Below the pieces are notes generated by a model. The model worked only from the letters and a program-made list of their open reading frames with translations. It was not told where the DNA came from and ran no database searches. A DNA stretch of 64,000 bases from Tolypeutes matacus. Its lineage: Eukaryota; Chordata; Mammalia; Cingulata; Chlamyphoridae. This document shows, piece after piece, positions 29,240 to 42,100 of the stretch (its first letter is position 1; every line of letters begins with the position of its first letter). The DNA is taken from NCBI GenBank assembly GCA_026826555.1, contig JAKSZT010053923.1:1597445-1661444 (forward strand), given 5' to 3'. The position numbers were made by a program, and so were the translations under genes.

Positions 29240-29745
29240 AATCCAGGGAGGCTGCTTTTGTTTCCTTCTTGGGCTGCTCAAGCAAATACCATGCAATGGG
29301 TTGGCATAAATAATGGGAATTTACTGGCTTACAGTTTTAAGGCAAAGAAAATGTCCAAATCAAGGCATTATCATGGCAATTTTTTCTTCCTGAAGACTGG
29401 CATTCTGGGACCAGTGCCAGTGATCCTTGGTCCTGGGAAACCCTCTGTCACATGGAAATGCACACAACAGCCTCTCCTGGCCTCTCCCTTCTCTTCCAGA
29501 TTCCACTGAATTTCAGCTTCCTGTTTCCTGTGGCTTTCTCTCTGTCTGTCTGTCTGCATTTCATTCTGCTTATAAAGGACTCCAGTAATAGAATTAAAGA
29601 CCCATCCTGATTGGGATGGGTCACACCTTAACTGAAATAACCTCATCAAAAGGTCCTCCTTACAATAGGTTTATACCCACAGGAATGGATTAAGTTGAAG
29701 AACATGTTTTTCTGGGGTACATACAGCTCCAAACCACTGCAGAGT
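29240..29745 (-). mobile_element. MaLR-like LTR (xenarthran type), fairly complete
   Basis: Contains in order 'gctgctcaagcaaataccatg', 'aaaatgtccaaatcaaggc', 'tataaaggactccagtaata', 'cacaccttaactgaaataac', 'acccacaggaatggatta' and 'tacatacagctccaaacc' (each seen in the other copies). The order mirrors human MLT1 in antisense. The family name is not known to me. Confidence 0.78.
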
Positions 29746-29849
29746 CTAACTAAATTCTTCTGTTTGGCTTGAGAAGCCAAGCGAACTCATCTTCTGTCTT
29801 GCCTATGTCAGGGTCCAATCAGGAGACAGAAACCCCACTGGCTATCTGA

Positions 29850-30345
29850 ACAGAGAAGATTTAATAGATTTAGCAAGGAATTGTGTTACCTGGATGACTG
29901 GAAGTGTAAAAAGAGAACTCCAATAGAAAGACAATGCAAGGCCACATGTGTAACTTGTAAATTTCTAGTGACAGCATTTTAAAAAGTAAAAAGAAACAGC
30001 TGATGCATACAATTAATTCCACCGGATTGTATACTTGAAAATGGTTAAAATGGGAACTCATGTTGGATAAATATCACCATAATAAAAAAATTTTTTAAAG
30101 CAGTGAAAATAATTTAACACATTTTATTTACTCCAATATATCCAAAATGTGATCATTTCAACATGAAATCAATACAAAAAATATTGAGATATTTTACATT
30201 CTTTATTTGTCCTAAGTCTCTGAAATCTGGTGTGTCTTTTACACTTGAGAACACATCACAATTCCAGCTGGCCATGGTCAGTGGTGCAGTAGCCACATGT
30301 GGCCAGTGGCTACTTGGACTAGGTACACTGGACAGCACCAGTCAA
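29850..30345 (-). mobile_element. Old L1-type 3' ends
   Basis: 29990-30095 looks like an L1 3' end on the plus strand ('ttgtatacttgaaaatggtt', then 'accataataaaaaaatttttt'). 30112-30345 is the minus-strand copy of a retroposon also present in plus orientation at 40262-40538 ('ccaatatatccaaaatgtg', 'agccacatgtggccagtggc'). Confidence 0.6.
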
Positions 30346-30769
30346 AGGTACCAACCGCAGGAAGCAGCCACCACCTCTAGGGCTTGGAGAAAAAAAGGAA
30401 AGTGATTGGAATTATTAAAGTTTAGACTCTTAGAGACTGGCTCCACGGAGTGAAAACTCAAGACACCTGTGTCTCTGGGGGCTGGTCCTGCAGGAGCTGG
30501 GAAAACTGCAAAAACTGGATTCGGATGCTGCCACTTTGGCAAGAAACTGCCACTGCTGGGGTGAAGCAAAGCTGAGGTGAGGCTTACAGGCAGCCAGCAG
30601 ACGTGAACAAGTCCCTTCTCCCTCTTGCAGGCCACAGGCTCCCTCTCATAGCTCTTGTGGGGAGAGGAGCTGCTGCAAAGTAGAAATGTGGTTTGTAGGG
30701 TCCCAGTCCCAACATCAGAGGATAGAAGGAGCAGAGAAACTGCAGCTTAATAACTGGATGCCAAGAATT

Positions 30770-31590
30770 TGAATAGATATTTTTCCAAAGAAGATATATA
30801 AAAGACCAATAGACACTTGAAAATGCAAATTGAAACTACACTGATACCATTTCACACCCATTAGAATGGCTAGAATTTTTTTTTTTTTTAATGGAAAATA
30901 CCAAGTGTTGAAGATATGGAGAAATAGGAATCTTCATGCACTGTAAGGAATATAAAATGGTGCAGCCTCCAAGGAAAAGATTGGCATTTCCTCAGATAGT
31001 TAAGTACAGAATTACCATATGACCTGACAGACCCACTTCCAGGTATATACCCAAAAGAAATGAAAGGGACTCAAACAGATATTCATACCCTGATGTTCAT
31101 AGCATTAGTCACAATAGTCAAAAGGTGGAAGCTACCCCAGTGTCCATCAAAAGATGAATGGATAAACAAAATGTAATGTATACATAGAATGGGATATTAT
31201 TCAGCCTTAAAAATGAGTGAAGTTCTGATACATGCAGCAATGTGGGTGATCCCTGAAGACATCCTGTTAAGTGAAATAAACCAGACACAAAAGGACAAAG
31301 ATTGGATGATCTCACTCAGATGAAATACCTAGAATATGCAAATTCATAGAGACCAAGTAGATTACAAGGTACCAAGGGCTGGGACAGAGAGTGCTAAATG
31401 GGGAGTACATGCTCAAAAGATGCTGAGTTTCTGTTTGGAGTGATGGGAACATTTTGGTAATGGACGGTGATGACGGTAGCAACAAAATTGTGGCTGGATT
31501 GATACTGGATTGTACACCTGAAAGCAGTTCAAATGGAAAATATGTTGTATATATGTCATCCCAATAAAATTTTTAAATAAAAACTGGTCA
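30770..31590 (+). mobile_element. L1 3' end with 3'UTR and polyadenylation signal
   Basis: Sense L1: 'ccatttcacacccattagaa', 'tatacccaaaagaaatgaaa', 'gatattattcagccttaaaa', then 3'UTR with 'tgtacacctgaaagcagttc' and AATAAAATTTTTAAATAAAA at the end (about 31564). Truncated 5'. Inserted in the ARHGEF18-PEX11G intergenic region. Confidence 0.88.
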
Positions 31591-31715
31591 CCCCTAAATA
31601 TAGCACCTTTGATGTGTCCTGGAGGGTCAGGATGGAGAGAAACTTTGGTTCTCCCCAAAAACAATGGAGGGAGTGGGGCAGGGATGATGGAAATCCTTAT
31701 ATATTTTACCAGGTG

Positions 31716-32167
31716 TTTCAGTTTGCTCAAGGCTGTCAAGGCAATATACCAGAAATGAGGTAGTTTTTACAATGGGACTTTATTAATTTAAATGCTTACA
31801 GTTCTGAGGCTGTGAAAATGTCCCAATCACAGCTTCATCAGGCAATGCTTCCCCCCCAAAAAAACAGCCACTGGCAATCCTAGACTTCTTTCTCACATGG
31901 CGAGGCACTTGGCAGCATCACCCTTTCCAGGTCTTGTCACTTTCAGCTTCTGGGGGTTTCTATCTCTGTGGCTTTTTTCCTCTGTCTTCATCCCGTTTTT
32001 AAAGGCCTCCAGTGAGATTAAGACCCACCCTGAATCACACCTTACTGAAGTAATCTAATCAAAGGCCCTTAATTGACTTAATCTAATCAGAATAGATTCA
32101 CACCCACAGGAATGGATTAGCTCTAAGAACATGATCTTTTCTGGGATACATACAGTCTCTACACCAG
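31716..32167 (-). mobile_element. MaLR-like LTR (xenarthran type)
   Basis: Starts 'tgtttcagtttgctcaaggc' and ends 'acatacagtctctacacc'; inside are 'tacagttctgaggctgtgaa', 'taaaggcctccagtgagat' and 'cacacccacaggaatggatt'. Second full copy of the family at 29240-29745. Confidence 0.8.
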
Positions 32168-32482
32168 GATGTTAGGTTGAGGAAGCAACTTGAAAGGCAA
32201 ATATCTTTTTTTTTTTTAATCCCTCAATTGCCCAGCCTTGGAGTGGGGGGGGGGGGGGAGGGTTTCTTTGGCTGAGCACCAAGTAAAGGACTGGCTTAGT
32301 CTGAAGGGAACATCTAATAACAAAAACCGTCGTCATCCCTTGCTTTGTGCTTGGTGGGCTAGAAGCTGGGCAGAGAGGATGTGGAACACCCAGGGCAATG
32401 GAAGATCACTGTACAAGGTGGTTTTCAACCCATTTTAAAGGCAGTTTAACTGCCAATGAATGCACAGATCTTGCGGGTACAG

Positions 32483-32890
32483 CTAGATGGTGTCTTCATT
32501 TCCCAGGGATGCTAGGCCAAAGTACCACAAACTGGGGCACTGAAAACGGGGATTTATTGTCTCACAGTTCTGGACACCGGAAGTCTGAAAATCTGTTCGG
32601 GAGATCCTCGCTTGCCTCTTGCTAGCTTCTGTTGGTTTGCCGGCCAGCCTTGGGTTTCAGCCCTTACCTCAGTCAGCATATGGCCATCTTCCCCCTGCCT
32701 CTGTGTCCATTTCTCCCCTTCTTATAAGGACACCAGTCATATGGGATGAAGGACCCACCCTCCTCCAGTAGAACCTCCTGTTAATTTGTCTAATTTCATC
32801 TTTGAAGTCCCTATTTCCACATTCTGACATGCTGGGGAATAGGACTTTAACATATCTTTTGGGCAGGACCTGAGTCTACCCATAAAAGAT
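32483..32890 (-). mobile_element. MLT1 (MaLR) LTR
   Basis: Antisense MLT1 landmarks: 'atgctaggccaaagtaccac', 'gggatttattgtctcacagt', 'cttgctagcttctgttggtt', 'cttataaggacaccagtcat', 'gtccctatttccacattctg', 'aggactttaacatatctttt'. Ancient eutherian LTR. Confidence 0.85.
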
Positions 32891-33029
32891 GGTTTTGACA
32901 AATGTATGCAGATAACCCATGCCCCAGTCAAGATACAGAACATTTTCTGCACCGCCCCCCACCCACCCACCCACCCAGGATTTTCACCCCTGACCCTCTC
33001 CGTTTCCACTCCCAGAGGCCCCTCCTGGT

Positions 33030-33250
33030 CTGCTCCCTGTCACTATAGATTGATCCTCCTGTTCTAGAACTTCCTATCAATGGAACGCAGCAGTATCTAG
33101 TCTTCTGTGCCTGACTTCATTCCTGCAGCACAGGGTTTCTGAGGTTCATCTTGTGCTGTTTTTTAAGTAGTTCTTACTGCTGAGTAATATTCAGCTATAT
33201 GGAAGGACCACAATTTGTTTAGCCATTGTCCTGATGATAAATATTAGGGA
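33030..33250 (-). mobile_element. L1 3' fragment
   Basis: Antisense L1: 'gttctagaacttcctatcaa', 'ctgaggttcatcttgtgc', 'ctgagtaatattcagctata'. Short, diverged. Confidence 0.65.
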
Positions 33251-33919
33251 CCTCTTTTTTTTTCCTTTCAATTTGGCCAAGCACATAGAAGGGTCATTTT
33301 CAACCTTCCTTGGGTCAAAAACCTGTGTGAGGATCTGATGAAAGCTAGGTACCCTGATTACACAGGAGGATACACATTTGCCCACCCACATCATGTTTTC
33401 CATTCAACACGCACCTGGGTTAAGTGCCTAGCCACAAAATATTGGGCTACAGTCTATTTAAAAAATGACTCTGAAAAGCATGGATCCATCCAGAAGGGGA
33501 CCATCGGGATGGCAGAAGGCTGGGAAAACGGCCATGAGTGTGGGTGGCGGGCAGGCATCCGAGGCAGGAGCTACAGCCGGAGTCCCCCATGTCTGGCTCT
33601 TCACCCAGGCCCACAGGGAGGCCGGCCTATGGGTGGCTCCCAGGGAGTCTATGCCCCTGGTCTGGATGCTGCTGAGCCCCTCGTGATGCTGGAGGAAGGA
33701 CCTCCCCACCCCCGTCTTCCCCAGCCTTGCCTCTCCTCGGGCCTGCCTGCCTCTGCTGGGTCGGCCCCTTCATCCAGAATGCCTTCCCCAGCAGAGCTCC
33801 ACTGTGGGGGCGGGGGCAGGGAGGGGGTCTGTGAACACCCCAAAACGGTGTGTGTGTGCATTTTCTGCAGAGGGCCCATGTCATTAAGGGGTTCTCAAAG
33901 GGGTCTATCCCCAGCCCCA

Positions 33920-34198
33920 AAAAGGTTCAGCACCCTGGACCAGAGTGGGCAAACCGACAGCAAGAGAAAGATTAGTGGTTGCCAAGCTTGGGGAAGGTGG
34001 AGGGACTGAGGGTGACAGCTAAGGGACACGGCATCTTTTTTGGGGTGATGAAATGTTCTAAAATTGATTGTGGTGATGGTTGCCCAACTCTGACTAAAGG
34101 CCATTGAATTGTACACTTTAAATGGGTGAAATTTATGGTATGTGAATTATATCTCAATAAAGTTTTTTTTTGTTTGTTTGTTTGTTTGTTGTTTTTTT
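33920..34198 (+). mobile_element. L1 3' end followed by TTTG microsatellite
   Basis: 'gattagtggttgccaagctt', 'tgatggttgcccaactctga', 'ttgtacactttaaatgggtg', then 'tatctcaataaag' and a T/TTTG run at 34162-34197. Typical old L1 3'UTR with signal and tail. Confidence 0.75.
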
Positions 34199-34199
34199 C

Positions 34200-35530
34200 T
34201 CAAAAATCCCAGCTCAGGGGAGTAGGAGGTGGGCCTCCCTTTCTGGAAGCATCTGTTCCTCCTGTTTCATGCCCTCATCACGGTCAGTATCTAGGCCTTC
34301 CCTCCCTACACTCTGTCCCTAACTTGGCTTTATTTGTGCTCGTGGCACCTGGTACCTTACCTGTTACCTAGCCATGGGCTCACATGGCTTCCTCACAAAC
34401 AAGGGGACTGGTGAGGCCCCATCACCAGGGTATTGACCCATGAGTCTCCAGGTAATGGGATGCTGTTCTAATGCCACCCCCTGAACCTCACTGATGCCCT
34501 GGGAGCTCTGGGCTCTGCTAAGGACCAGGCAAGCCTGCAGCCCCCACATGGGAGGGACAGGGAGCTTGGCCCCAGCCTCCCCCAGTCCAGAACTCCTGCT
34601 TGTGAGACTGGGGCAGAGAGCCCTGATACACAAGCCAGTACAGGCTCGGCCTGGGATGGTGGCCCCTTCTGCACCCCGGGTTACTGCTCATTGTGAGCCT
34701 CCTGGCCCCCAGCATCCCAGCTCGTTCATAGCCCATGATGTCTTCCAGGTAAAAACCCCAAATGCAGTCAGGATCACCGGAGGCCTTAGACTGTCCACAT
34801 TGCCCAGCAGGTGGTGCCACTTCTGTTTTGGTGGACCATCAGGGCATTGGCAAGATCAGGGACAGCAGGACTCTCTCCACTTTCCCACTGGGGCAGTCCC
34901 CTGACACCTGCCCAAGGCCACACGCAGCCTCCCAGATGTCACTTGCACCAGTCAGGCTAAAAAAAGGCAGACGTGTCCCTTCCTACCATGTTCTCTGGAG
35001 GGAGAAGGGAAGGCACAAGCAGTCTTCAAGGACATCAGTGTCTGGGGCCTGGCCCCAAGCTAGGAGCCCACAGATGCTCAGACCAGGCCTGAGGGCGGGG
35101 GTGACTGGCCTAGTGGGTGACTGGTCCCCACTGTGGCTGGGAGGCAGGCGTACCAGAAGCAGAAGCTGCCTCAGCCCAACTGCGGCCACCGCCACGGTGA
35201 TGAGGCAGTGGGTGCCACAGCCCCCATGCACCTAAGACTGCAGGGCAGAAAGGACGGCCCTGGATGCCAGAGAACTCTCTGGGGCCAGCCAGGCAGCACT
35301 GGCACAAAGATGGAGAAGGCCCACCAGTCCAAGAATACTCGGGAAGACAGCTGCAGGAGGGCTTGGGAGGGCAGGTTCCTCACTGTACCCCAGTTCCAAG
35401 GGAGAGCCCAACGGTGACACCTGTGCCTCCCCCCCCAAGGAGGGTTGGAAGATAGGTGAGCAGTGGGCGTGGGCCTGCCAGCGGCGAGGGGCAGGAACAA
35501 GGAGCGCCATCATCTCATACCTGATCCTGT
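34200..35530. other. Intergenic, unassigned
   Basis: GC-rich single-copy-looking sequence downstream of PEX11G. No repeat, motif or gene was recognised; the many short frames overlap each other and show no family. Confidence 0.4.
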
Positions 35531-35948
35531 CTCCAGCACCTCCATATTCATTTATTCCCATTCCAAGCTTTTTTTCTCAAAGGCTCCAAGTTACACAGAC
35601 CTCCTGCCTCTGCTAGATGTAGCCACCAGCAAGCAAGCCAGTCCCCTGAACAAGGCCTGCAGCTGCTTTCTTTTCTTCCAGGGCATTCCCCGCTCCGGGG
35701 CCCAGAGAGTAGCTTCCTCAAGGATCCAGAGGCATGGCCTGGGTGGAAAGGGCTCTGCCCCCAAGGTCTGGGGGAATTCTCATACCAGACCCATCTGCCC
35801 CAGGCTTGGGTTTGCTCCTTGGGCTGTTCCCAGCATGCTCTGCTCGGCAATTTCATCTCCCCATACCCCGTGTTGATCTGCTCAATTAAAGACCCAGGCC
35901 TTTGTCCTGCTTGGCCTTGGAGGGCCTCTGTGACAGGTCCCCTAGTGG
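35531..35948 (-). other. PEX11G: PEX11G 3'UTR and polyadenylation signal
   Basis: About 400 nt after the stop, ending at AATAAA on the minus strand (35551-35556). No repeats inside. The end coordinate assumes cleavage 15-25 nt beyond the hexamer. Confidence 0.65.
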
Positions 35949-36186
35949 TCACGAGGTGGTGGCATCGGCCTGGCTGCCGTGGGCCTGGGCAGCCTGGTAC
36001 ATACTGAGCAGGGAGGAGACGGTACCCAGGAGGCCCACCAGCCACGGAGGGAGACGGCCAGCCCACAGCACACCTGGGGGCAGCCAGTGCACAGCGTTGC
36101 CCAGGTCCGCCAGGTTGCTCAAGAGTGTCAGCACCTCTGCCTGCATCTGGGCCTCCATGGTCCTCCGCTTGCTCCGGGGCAGCAGG
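35949..36186 (-). CDS. PEX11G: PEX11G exon 5 and stop
   Basis: Acceptor cccacag|CCTGC. It encodes SLLPRSKRRTMEAQMQAEV, LLSNLADLGNAVHWLP, the second membrane segment and the tail GSQADATTS with stop. 238 nt of coding sequence. Confidence 0.95.
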
Positions 36187-39100
36187 CTGTGGGGGGCAAG
36201 GGGAGGCTCAGGGCCGTCTCCACAGCCCAGGGCAGGTAAGGAGGGAAGGCCCACCTGGACCCGCCCATGGGAACCCAGTCCCCATCGCACATCCCAGAGA
36301 GAGCCGCAGTGTCCACAGGGCATAGGCCAGGGACCCGAGGCTTGAATCCACACCTTGGGCAGGGAGTGAGGTTGGGGTCTGGCTCAGGGGACAGGTTTTG
36401 GGCCTGGGCCGGACCTTGTCATCACGCCTCCCTCAGCTCAGGGCCAAGTCTCAGGCCAGCAGCTCGGTGGGACAGGGGCCATCTCAGCAGTGCCAACCAT
36501 AGGCCAGACCTCACATGGGCTGGGACCTGATAAATTCGCCATCCTTCCCAGGATGAAGGAGTAACAATGGTCACTGTCCTCAGGAGATTAACTCCTTCTA
36601 GGGAATATCCTCCCTGCTGGAGAGATGGCCACAAAGGCTCTATGAGTCTTGGTTCTGAGTCTTTGTTTGGTGCCTTCCTGGCTATAGGGACTCAGCAAGC
36701 CTCAGTTTCCCCATCTGTAAAAGGCACTGCCTCCGCTATGGAAGCTGCTGTGAGGGGCCTGGTTACCTAACACCCATCATGGACCCCCTGCCTGGGCCTG
36801 GCATAGGGGCAGGAGCTAATAATGCAATCTGGGACTTCCCCTGGCCCAGGACACCTGCAGGGGCCCAGCCTGCTGGAGGAAGGGGAGCCTGTCTCTTCTG
36901 GGTGAAGCACCAGATGTCGTACCTGGTAAAGGCCACTATGGGGCTCCTCAGCTTCTGCCTCAGCCTCAGCACCATCCACAGGGACCTGTAATGCCAGAGA
37001 GGAGCATGGAGGGCCAGAGGACAGCAGGCAGAGGCTCCCTCTTGAACCAGCAGTTTCTCCCTTTCCCAGCCACCAACAGTCCTGCTTCCTCCCAGTGCTC
37101 CAGACCTGGCCACACCTCAGAAGCTCCCAGAACCTCAACATGCCCAGGCCCTGAGCAGCAGATTCAGAGGCATCCAGCACTTCTGAGGGGGCAAGCTAGG
37201 CCCCGGCCCGGCCTCTGGGGACCACTGGCCAAGGACCCACAGCTCCCAGCAACATCACTCCTTTACTTCACCTCACAGACACAAGGAAGGCCCCCTGGAG
37301 GCCAGGACACAGAGGCTCACCTACAGGACTGGCTGCCAAACATTAGGACAGCCCAGCGGAGCTGCAATCCCTTTCCAGGGCTCAGCCGCCTCACTCATTA
37401 AATGTGGAGAACGGGCCAGATGGGAACCAGACTGGCCCCCAGCACACACGCACACACTCACACAACTTGGACATACCCTGGACACTGGCCGGACCTGCCT
37501 GAGGCAGCTCTGGACACCTCTCTGGGCCCTGAGGGGCTGGCATCCATGGGCTGAGGAAGGGCCTCTCGGGTGGGCGGCTTCCAGTGCTCCCCAGCATGGC
37601 CAGAACAAGAAGCGCCGAGTCCTGCCCGTGGGAGGACTGACCTTGCCGGACTCCCCACCCAGGCTGTCCAGAGCCTGGTCACAAGTCTCTGGCCACCATG
37701 CAGGCTTTCCCTCTGTGGATCCGTCCAGGTGACATGGCCCAAAAAGTTTGGAAAACGGGGCAGCACCTGCAGTGTGCTAAGCAGGGCTGTTTCAGAGCCA
37801 CTTAGGGGAACTCGGGCAAAACACTGATTCCTGGGGCCCCCAAACCTGTGGAACCAGAACATCTGCATTGCTCCCCACCCCCACCCCAGTCTTCTGCATT
37901 ATAACAACCTCCCAGGTGATTCTTCCGCACCCCGAAGCCCTGAGGACCGTGGGTCCTCACATCCCAATAAGCACACACCCAACGCTCATGGAGTCCAGCT
38001 TCCTAGCTCACACCGAATCCACAGAGATGATGGAAGAGCTACACCCTCTGAAAATCAAGGGGGTATGTGGAGGTGATGCAGGCGTTCTCTGGATGGAGTT
38101 GGCATTTTTGCAATTGTCCTATGCGTTTGCAATTATTTCAAAATAAAAAGCTTAAGGGAAAATAAAATGAACGAGCCCAAGGCTGCTCCTAATACAAGAA
38201 TGAGAGGTCTCTTGGGGCCCAAGGCCAGGAGACAAGGCTGCCCTACAGCTGCAGCCCCAGGACGCTCCACAGCCTAACCAAGGGCCCTCCAGGATCCCCG
38301 AGCCCACCCAGTGCCGATGCCCAGGGGGAGGCACAGCCAGCTCCAAATCAGCTGCATGTGCAGGGGACAACCATTAGATGGGCCACGGAGATAAAGGAGG
38401 GATGGGCAGCCCTGAAACTAAGACCACCAGGCAAGCACGAAAAACGCTGGCAGAGTGTAAGACAGAAGGCTAAAGAGAATGGCCAGACTCTAAGCAGTGG
38501 GGAGCTCTGGGTTGGACTGTGGGGGATTCTCATCTTCTACTCTGGGGCACCTCCATTTCCTAGATGGTTTCTATGAGCATAGAATTAGAGGCCTCTGTAA
38601 TAGGAGGAGGAAACAAGGGAGAGCGAACTTCAGTGCCTGGCTCAGGGCCAGGGGACAGCAGAACTGGGGCTTGAAATCAGCCCCCTCCTCCCCCACCCTA
38701 CCCCCAACTCCCACCCCAACCCTGGGCCAGAACCGAGGAAGTACAAGTACACCATAGTTTGGGGGCAGTCGTGCCTCACTTCAGGGATCGGAGAGACCTT
38801 TGCTGTCACTAAAACCCAGGGACAACTTGGGTGAACCTTGATGTCACCATATGGGGTGAAATAAGCCAGACACAAAAGGCCACCTATGCTGTGATTTTAC
38901 TCATGAAATAACTAGATTAGGCAAATTCAGAGAGAGAGAAAGTAGATTACAGGGTACCGGGGTTGGGAGTGGGCCGGGAAATGGGGACTTAAGGCTTTAA
39001 CGGGTACAGAGTTCCGTTACAGTGATGGAAATGTTTCAGGAATGGCTAGCGGTGATGGTGGCACAACATTATGAACGTATTTCCACCCACTGAAGTGTAC

Positions 39101-42100
39101 GCTTGAAAGTGTTTGAAATGGGAAATATTATTTTGTATATATGTTATCCCAATAAATTAAAAAAAAAACAGGAACTCCCTCCACTCCACCCCCCCACCCC
39201 CAAAAATAAAACCACGAGGACCAGGAGGCCCTGTTCCTCCTTTTGTTTCCTGGGGCAGGGCACTCTGAACAAAGTGATTCAGCAAATCTGCAAAGAGGAA
39301 AAGGTTTGGAAGGAAACCAGATTTTAAAGTTCTTGGAGGGAAGCAAATGTGGCTCGAAAGACTGGGCTCCCGTCTGCCATATGGGGGGGTCCAGGGTTCA
39401 ATTCCTGGGGCCTCCTGGTGAGGGGCAGGCTGGCCTGCACAGTGGGCTGGCCTGAGCAGAGTGCCGGTCCACGTGGAGTGCCAGCCCACGCAGGAGAGCT
39501 GGCCCACGTGGGAGGGCTGGCCCACGCAGAGAGCTGGCACAGTGGGATGACGCAACAAGAGCAGACGTGGAGGAGAGACAATGGGGGATGCAGCAGACCG
39601 GGGATCTAGGGTAGCGCAGGAGACTGAGTGCCTCTCTCCCACTCCAGGGGGGGTCCCAGGATCAGTTCCTGGTGCCTCCTGAAGGGAGGACAGGCAGGTA
39701 CAGAGTAGCGCACAGGGAGCAGACAAGGAGCATGGGACAACAAGGGTGAGGGGGGAGAAATAAATAAAATAAATCTTTAAAAAATTAATAAAGTTTTTGG
39801 AGACCGTATGGTCTGGAAGAGTGCGGCCATCCAGGAAATCCCGGGCTGTGTCATTTGGGGGCATCTGCTGATTAGCCATGCAGGGACCTGGGGAGCAGTG
39901 CCACAGCTGGCCACTGCTCTCCAGGGCCCAGAGTTACTTCTTTTTCCAGGGTGTGGTCAAGGAAGAATGTGAGCCTCCCCTCCCCCTTCCCCCCCGCAAA
40001 GATGCCCCCATCCTAGTCCCTGGAACCTGTGACTGTGTGGCCATACCTGGCAAAAGGGACTCTGCAGAAGGGACTAGGTTAAGGGCCCTGACCTGGGGAG
40101 GGTATTCTGATTATCCAGGTGGGCTTGATGGCATCGCCAGGGACCTTGGTAAAGGGAGACAGCCCCGGCCAAGTGCATTCTTTTCCAGCCCCGTCAATAC
40201 AGAGGCTCCGAAGCCAATGGCGTTCCCATGGGACAGATGACAATGTACACAGTCCAGCCCTAGGACTCTGTTAACTCTCCCACTCTGTCATCCAGTACAA
40301 AGGGATCTGGAACTGTCCGGTACAGTAGCCACGTGTGCCTCCTGAGACCTTGAAACATGGCTTGGACGAATGGAGATATGTTGGAAGTGTGAATGACACA
40401 CCTGACTTTGAACACTTAGTATGAAAAAAAAAGTGAAATATCCCATTAAAAATTGTGTATTGATTACAAGTTGAAATGATAATATTCGGGATATATTGGG
40501 CTGAAAAAAATATGTAAAATTAAAAAAAAAAAAAAAAAGCAGCAAAAGATCAGAGTAAGGGAAAGGAGCCATGATGACAACAGAAGTAGAGGCTGGAGTG
40601 GCGTGTTTTGAAGACAGAAGGTGAGGTCATGAGCCAAGGACTGTGGGTGGCCTCTAGAAGCTGGAAAAGACCAGGGAACGAACAGGTTCTCCCCTAGAGT
40701 CTCAGATGGAACACAGTCCTGCTGGCACCTTGATTTTAGCCGTGCGTCTTGAGACCCATGTCAGACTTCTAACCTCCAGAACACTATAATAAAATACGTT
40801 TGTATGGGCTTTTTTTCTTGTTGTTTTAGGAGATACCGGGGATCAAACCCAAGACCTCGGATATGGGAAGCAGGTGTGCAACTACTGAGCTTCACCACCT
40901 CCCTTTTTTTTTTTTTTTAGGAGGTGCCAGGGATCAAACCTGAGACCTCGTACATGGGAAGCAGGCACTCAAACCACTGAGCTACACCCACTCCCCCATT
41001 TGTGTTGTTTTGTGCCACTGTATTTGTGGTAATTTGTTACAGCAGCAGCGGGAAACTCATCCAGTGGGGTTGCAATAAAAGAAGGAAAAGGAGAGGAGGC
41101 AGACACCTGCAAACCTCCAGCCTACAACAGTGTGCCAATGCCAACCCCAAGAGCTCCCTTCTGGCCTGCTGGCTGCTGGTGACGCCACCTACCTGGCAAT
41201 CCCCAGGAGCAGGGAGAAGCCCCAGAGGCCTATGCTCAGAGCCCACCACCGGGCAGAGTCCACATGGAGGACCTTGGCGTCAGCGGCCCAGGCGACATGC
41301 TCGCAGGGGTAGTAGAGCTGGTCTGCCACATTGCCCAGGACAGACAACCAGCGGACAAAGACATCTTCCTCCTGTGGGGCGAGGAGAGACGGGGACAAGG
41401 GCCTGGGATCAGGCCCACACCAGGCGCCCCGCCCATTGGAAGATTGCTCCACACTGGTCCCAAGGTCAAAGTCCAGGCCAGGCAGGCTGGCCTGTGAGCA
41501 ACTCTGGCCAGCACTGGCCTTTGCAGGAGAACAAAGGCTGCCAGGGCTGGGGTCCCACACTCAAGCCTGATTTCTGCTTCACAGCAGCTGTGCCCACTGG
41601 AGCAGCAGGTCTCAATCAGGCTGCACATTGGAGCCCCTTGTGGCATGTCAACAAGTCTACACCTGGGCACCAGCCCCAGAGATTCTGACTTTCTAGGGGT
41701 GATGTGGGGCTCAGGCATTGGGAATTTTTTTTAAGTTCCCAGGTCCCAGCCTCCCTCCCTGCCTTTACCCTTGGCATCCTCACTGCCTCCCATACCCCGA
41801 CTCTCCTCTGTCTTCCCAGGAACCCCCATCCCGCCCCCTCCTCCCTTCTGGCCAATAGTGCTCCTACTTCCTTCTGGGTTCTTAACGTCACTCCATGTTC
41901 CCCCATCCTGTCTGGGACCCTCTGCTGCCTATTGCGGGGACCCCCGCCCCAATGTGCTCATTCCGCCCATGTTTCCTGAGAAGTGGCGGGGTGTGGTCTC
42001 TAACCTGGGGAGGAGAAAGGAGAGACTTATGGTGGGGGAGGGGGGACAACAAACACAGGACTCAACAAAGAGGGGCTCTTGATCTGGTCCAGGAATATAT

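Larger units (their letters stand above)
40005..41062 (+). mobile_element. MLT1-type MaLR LTR, interrupted by three later insertions
   Basis: Sense MLT1 marks: 'catcctagtccctggaacc', 'ctggcaaaagggactctgc', 'ggcctctagaagctgga', 'gacttctaacctccagaaca', and the far end 'ttgtggtaatttgttacagc' at 41024-41043. Split by an old retroposon (40262-40538) and two SINE heads (40822-40905, 40908-40998). Subfamily not assigned. Confidence 0.8.

Noticed and set aside
33338..34009. 223-codon plus-strand frame in the intergenic region
   Set aside because: Starts in repeat-flanking sequence and ends in an L1 3' end; no splice context or family match.
35548..36066. 172-codon minus-strand frame at the PEX11G 3' end
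   Set aside because: Overlaps the PEX11G last exon and 3'UTR in another frame; PEX11G reading is conserved.
39157..39879. 240-codon minus-strand frame
   Set aside because: Lies across an L1 tail and a SINE; the repeated Ala/Gly/Pro words come from the SINE's tandem units.
41002..41688. 228-codon plus-strand frame
   Set aside because: Antisense to PEX11G exon 3 and overlapping MLT1/MER5 repeats.
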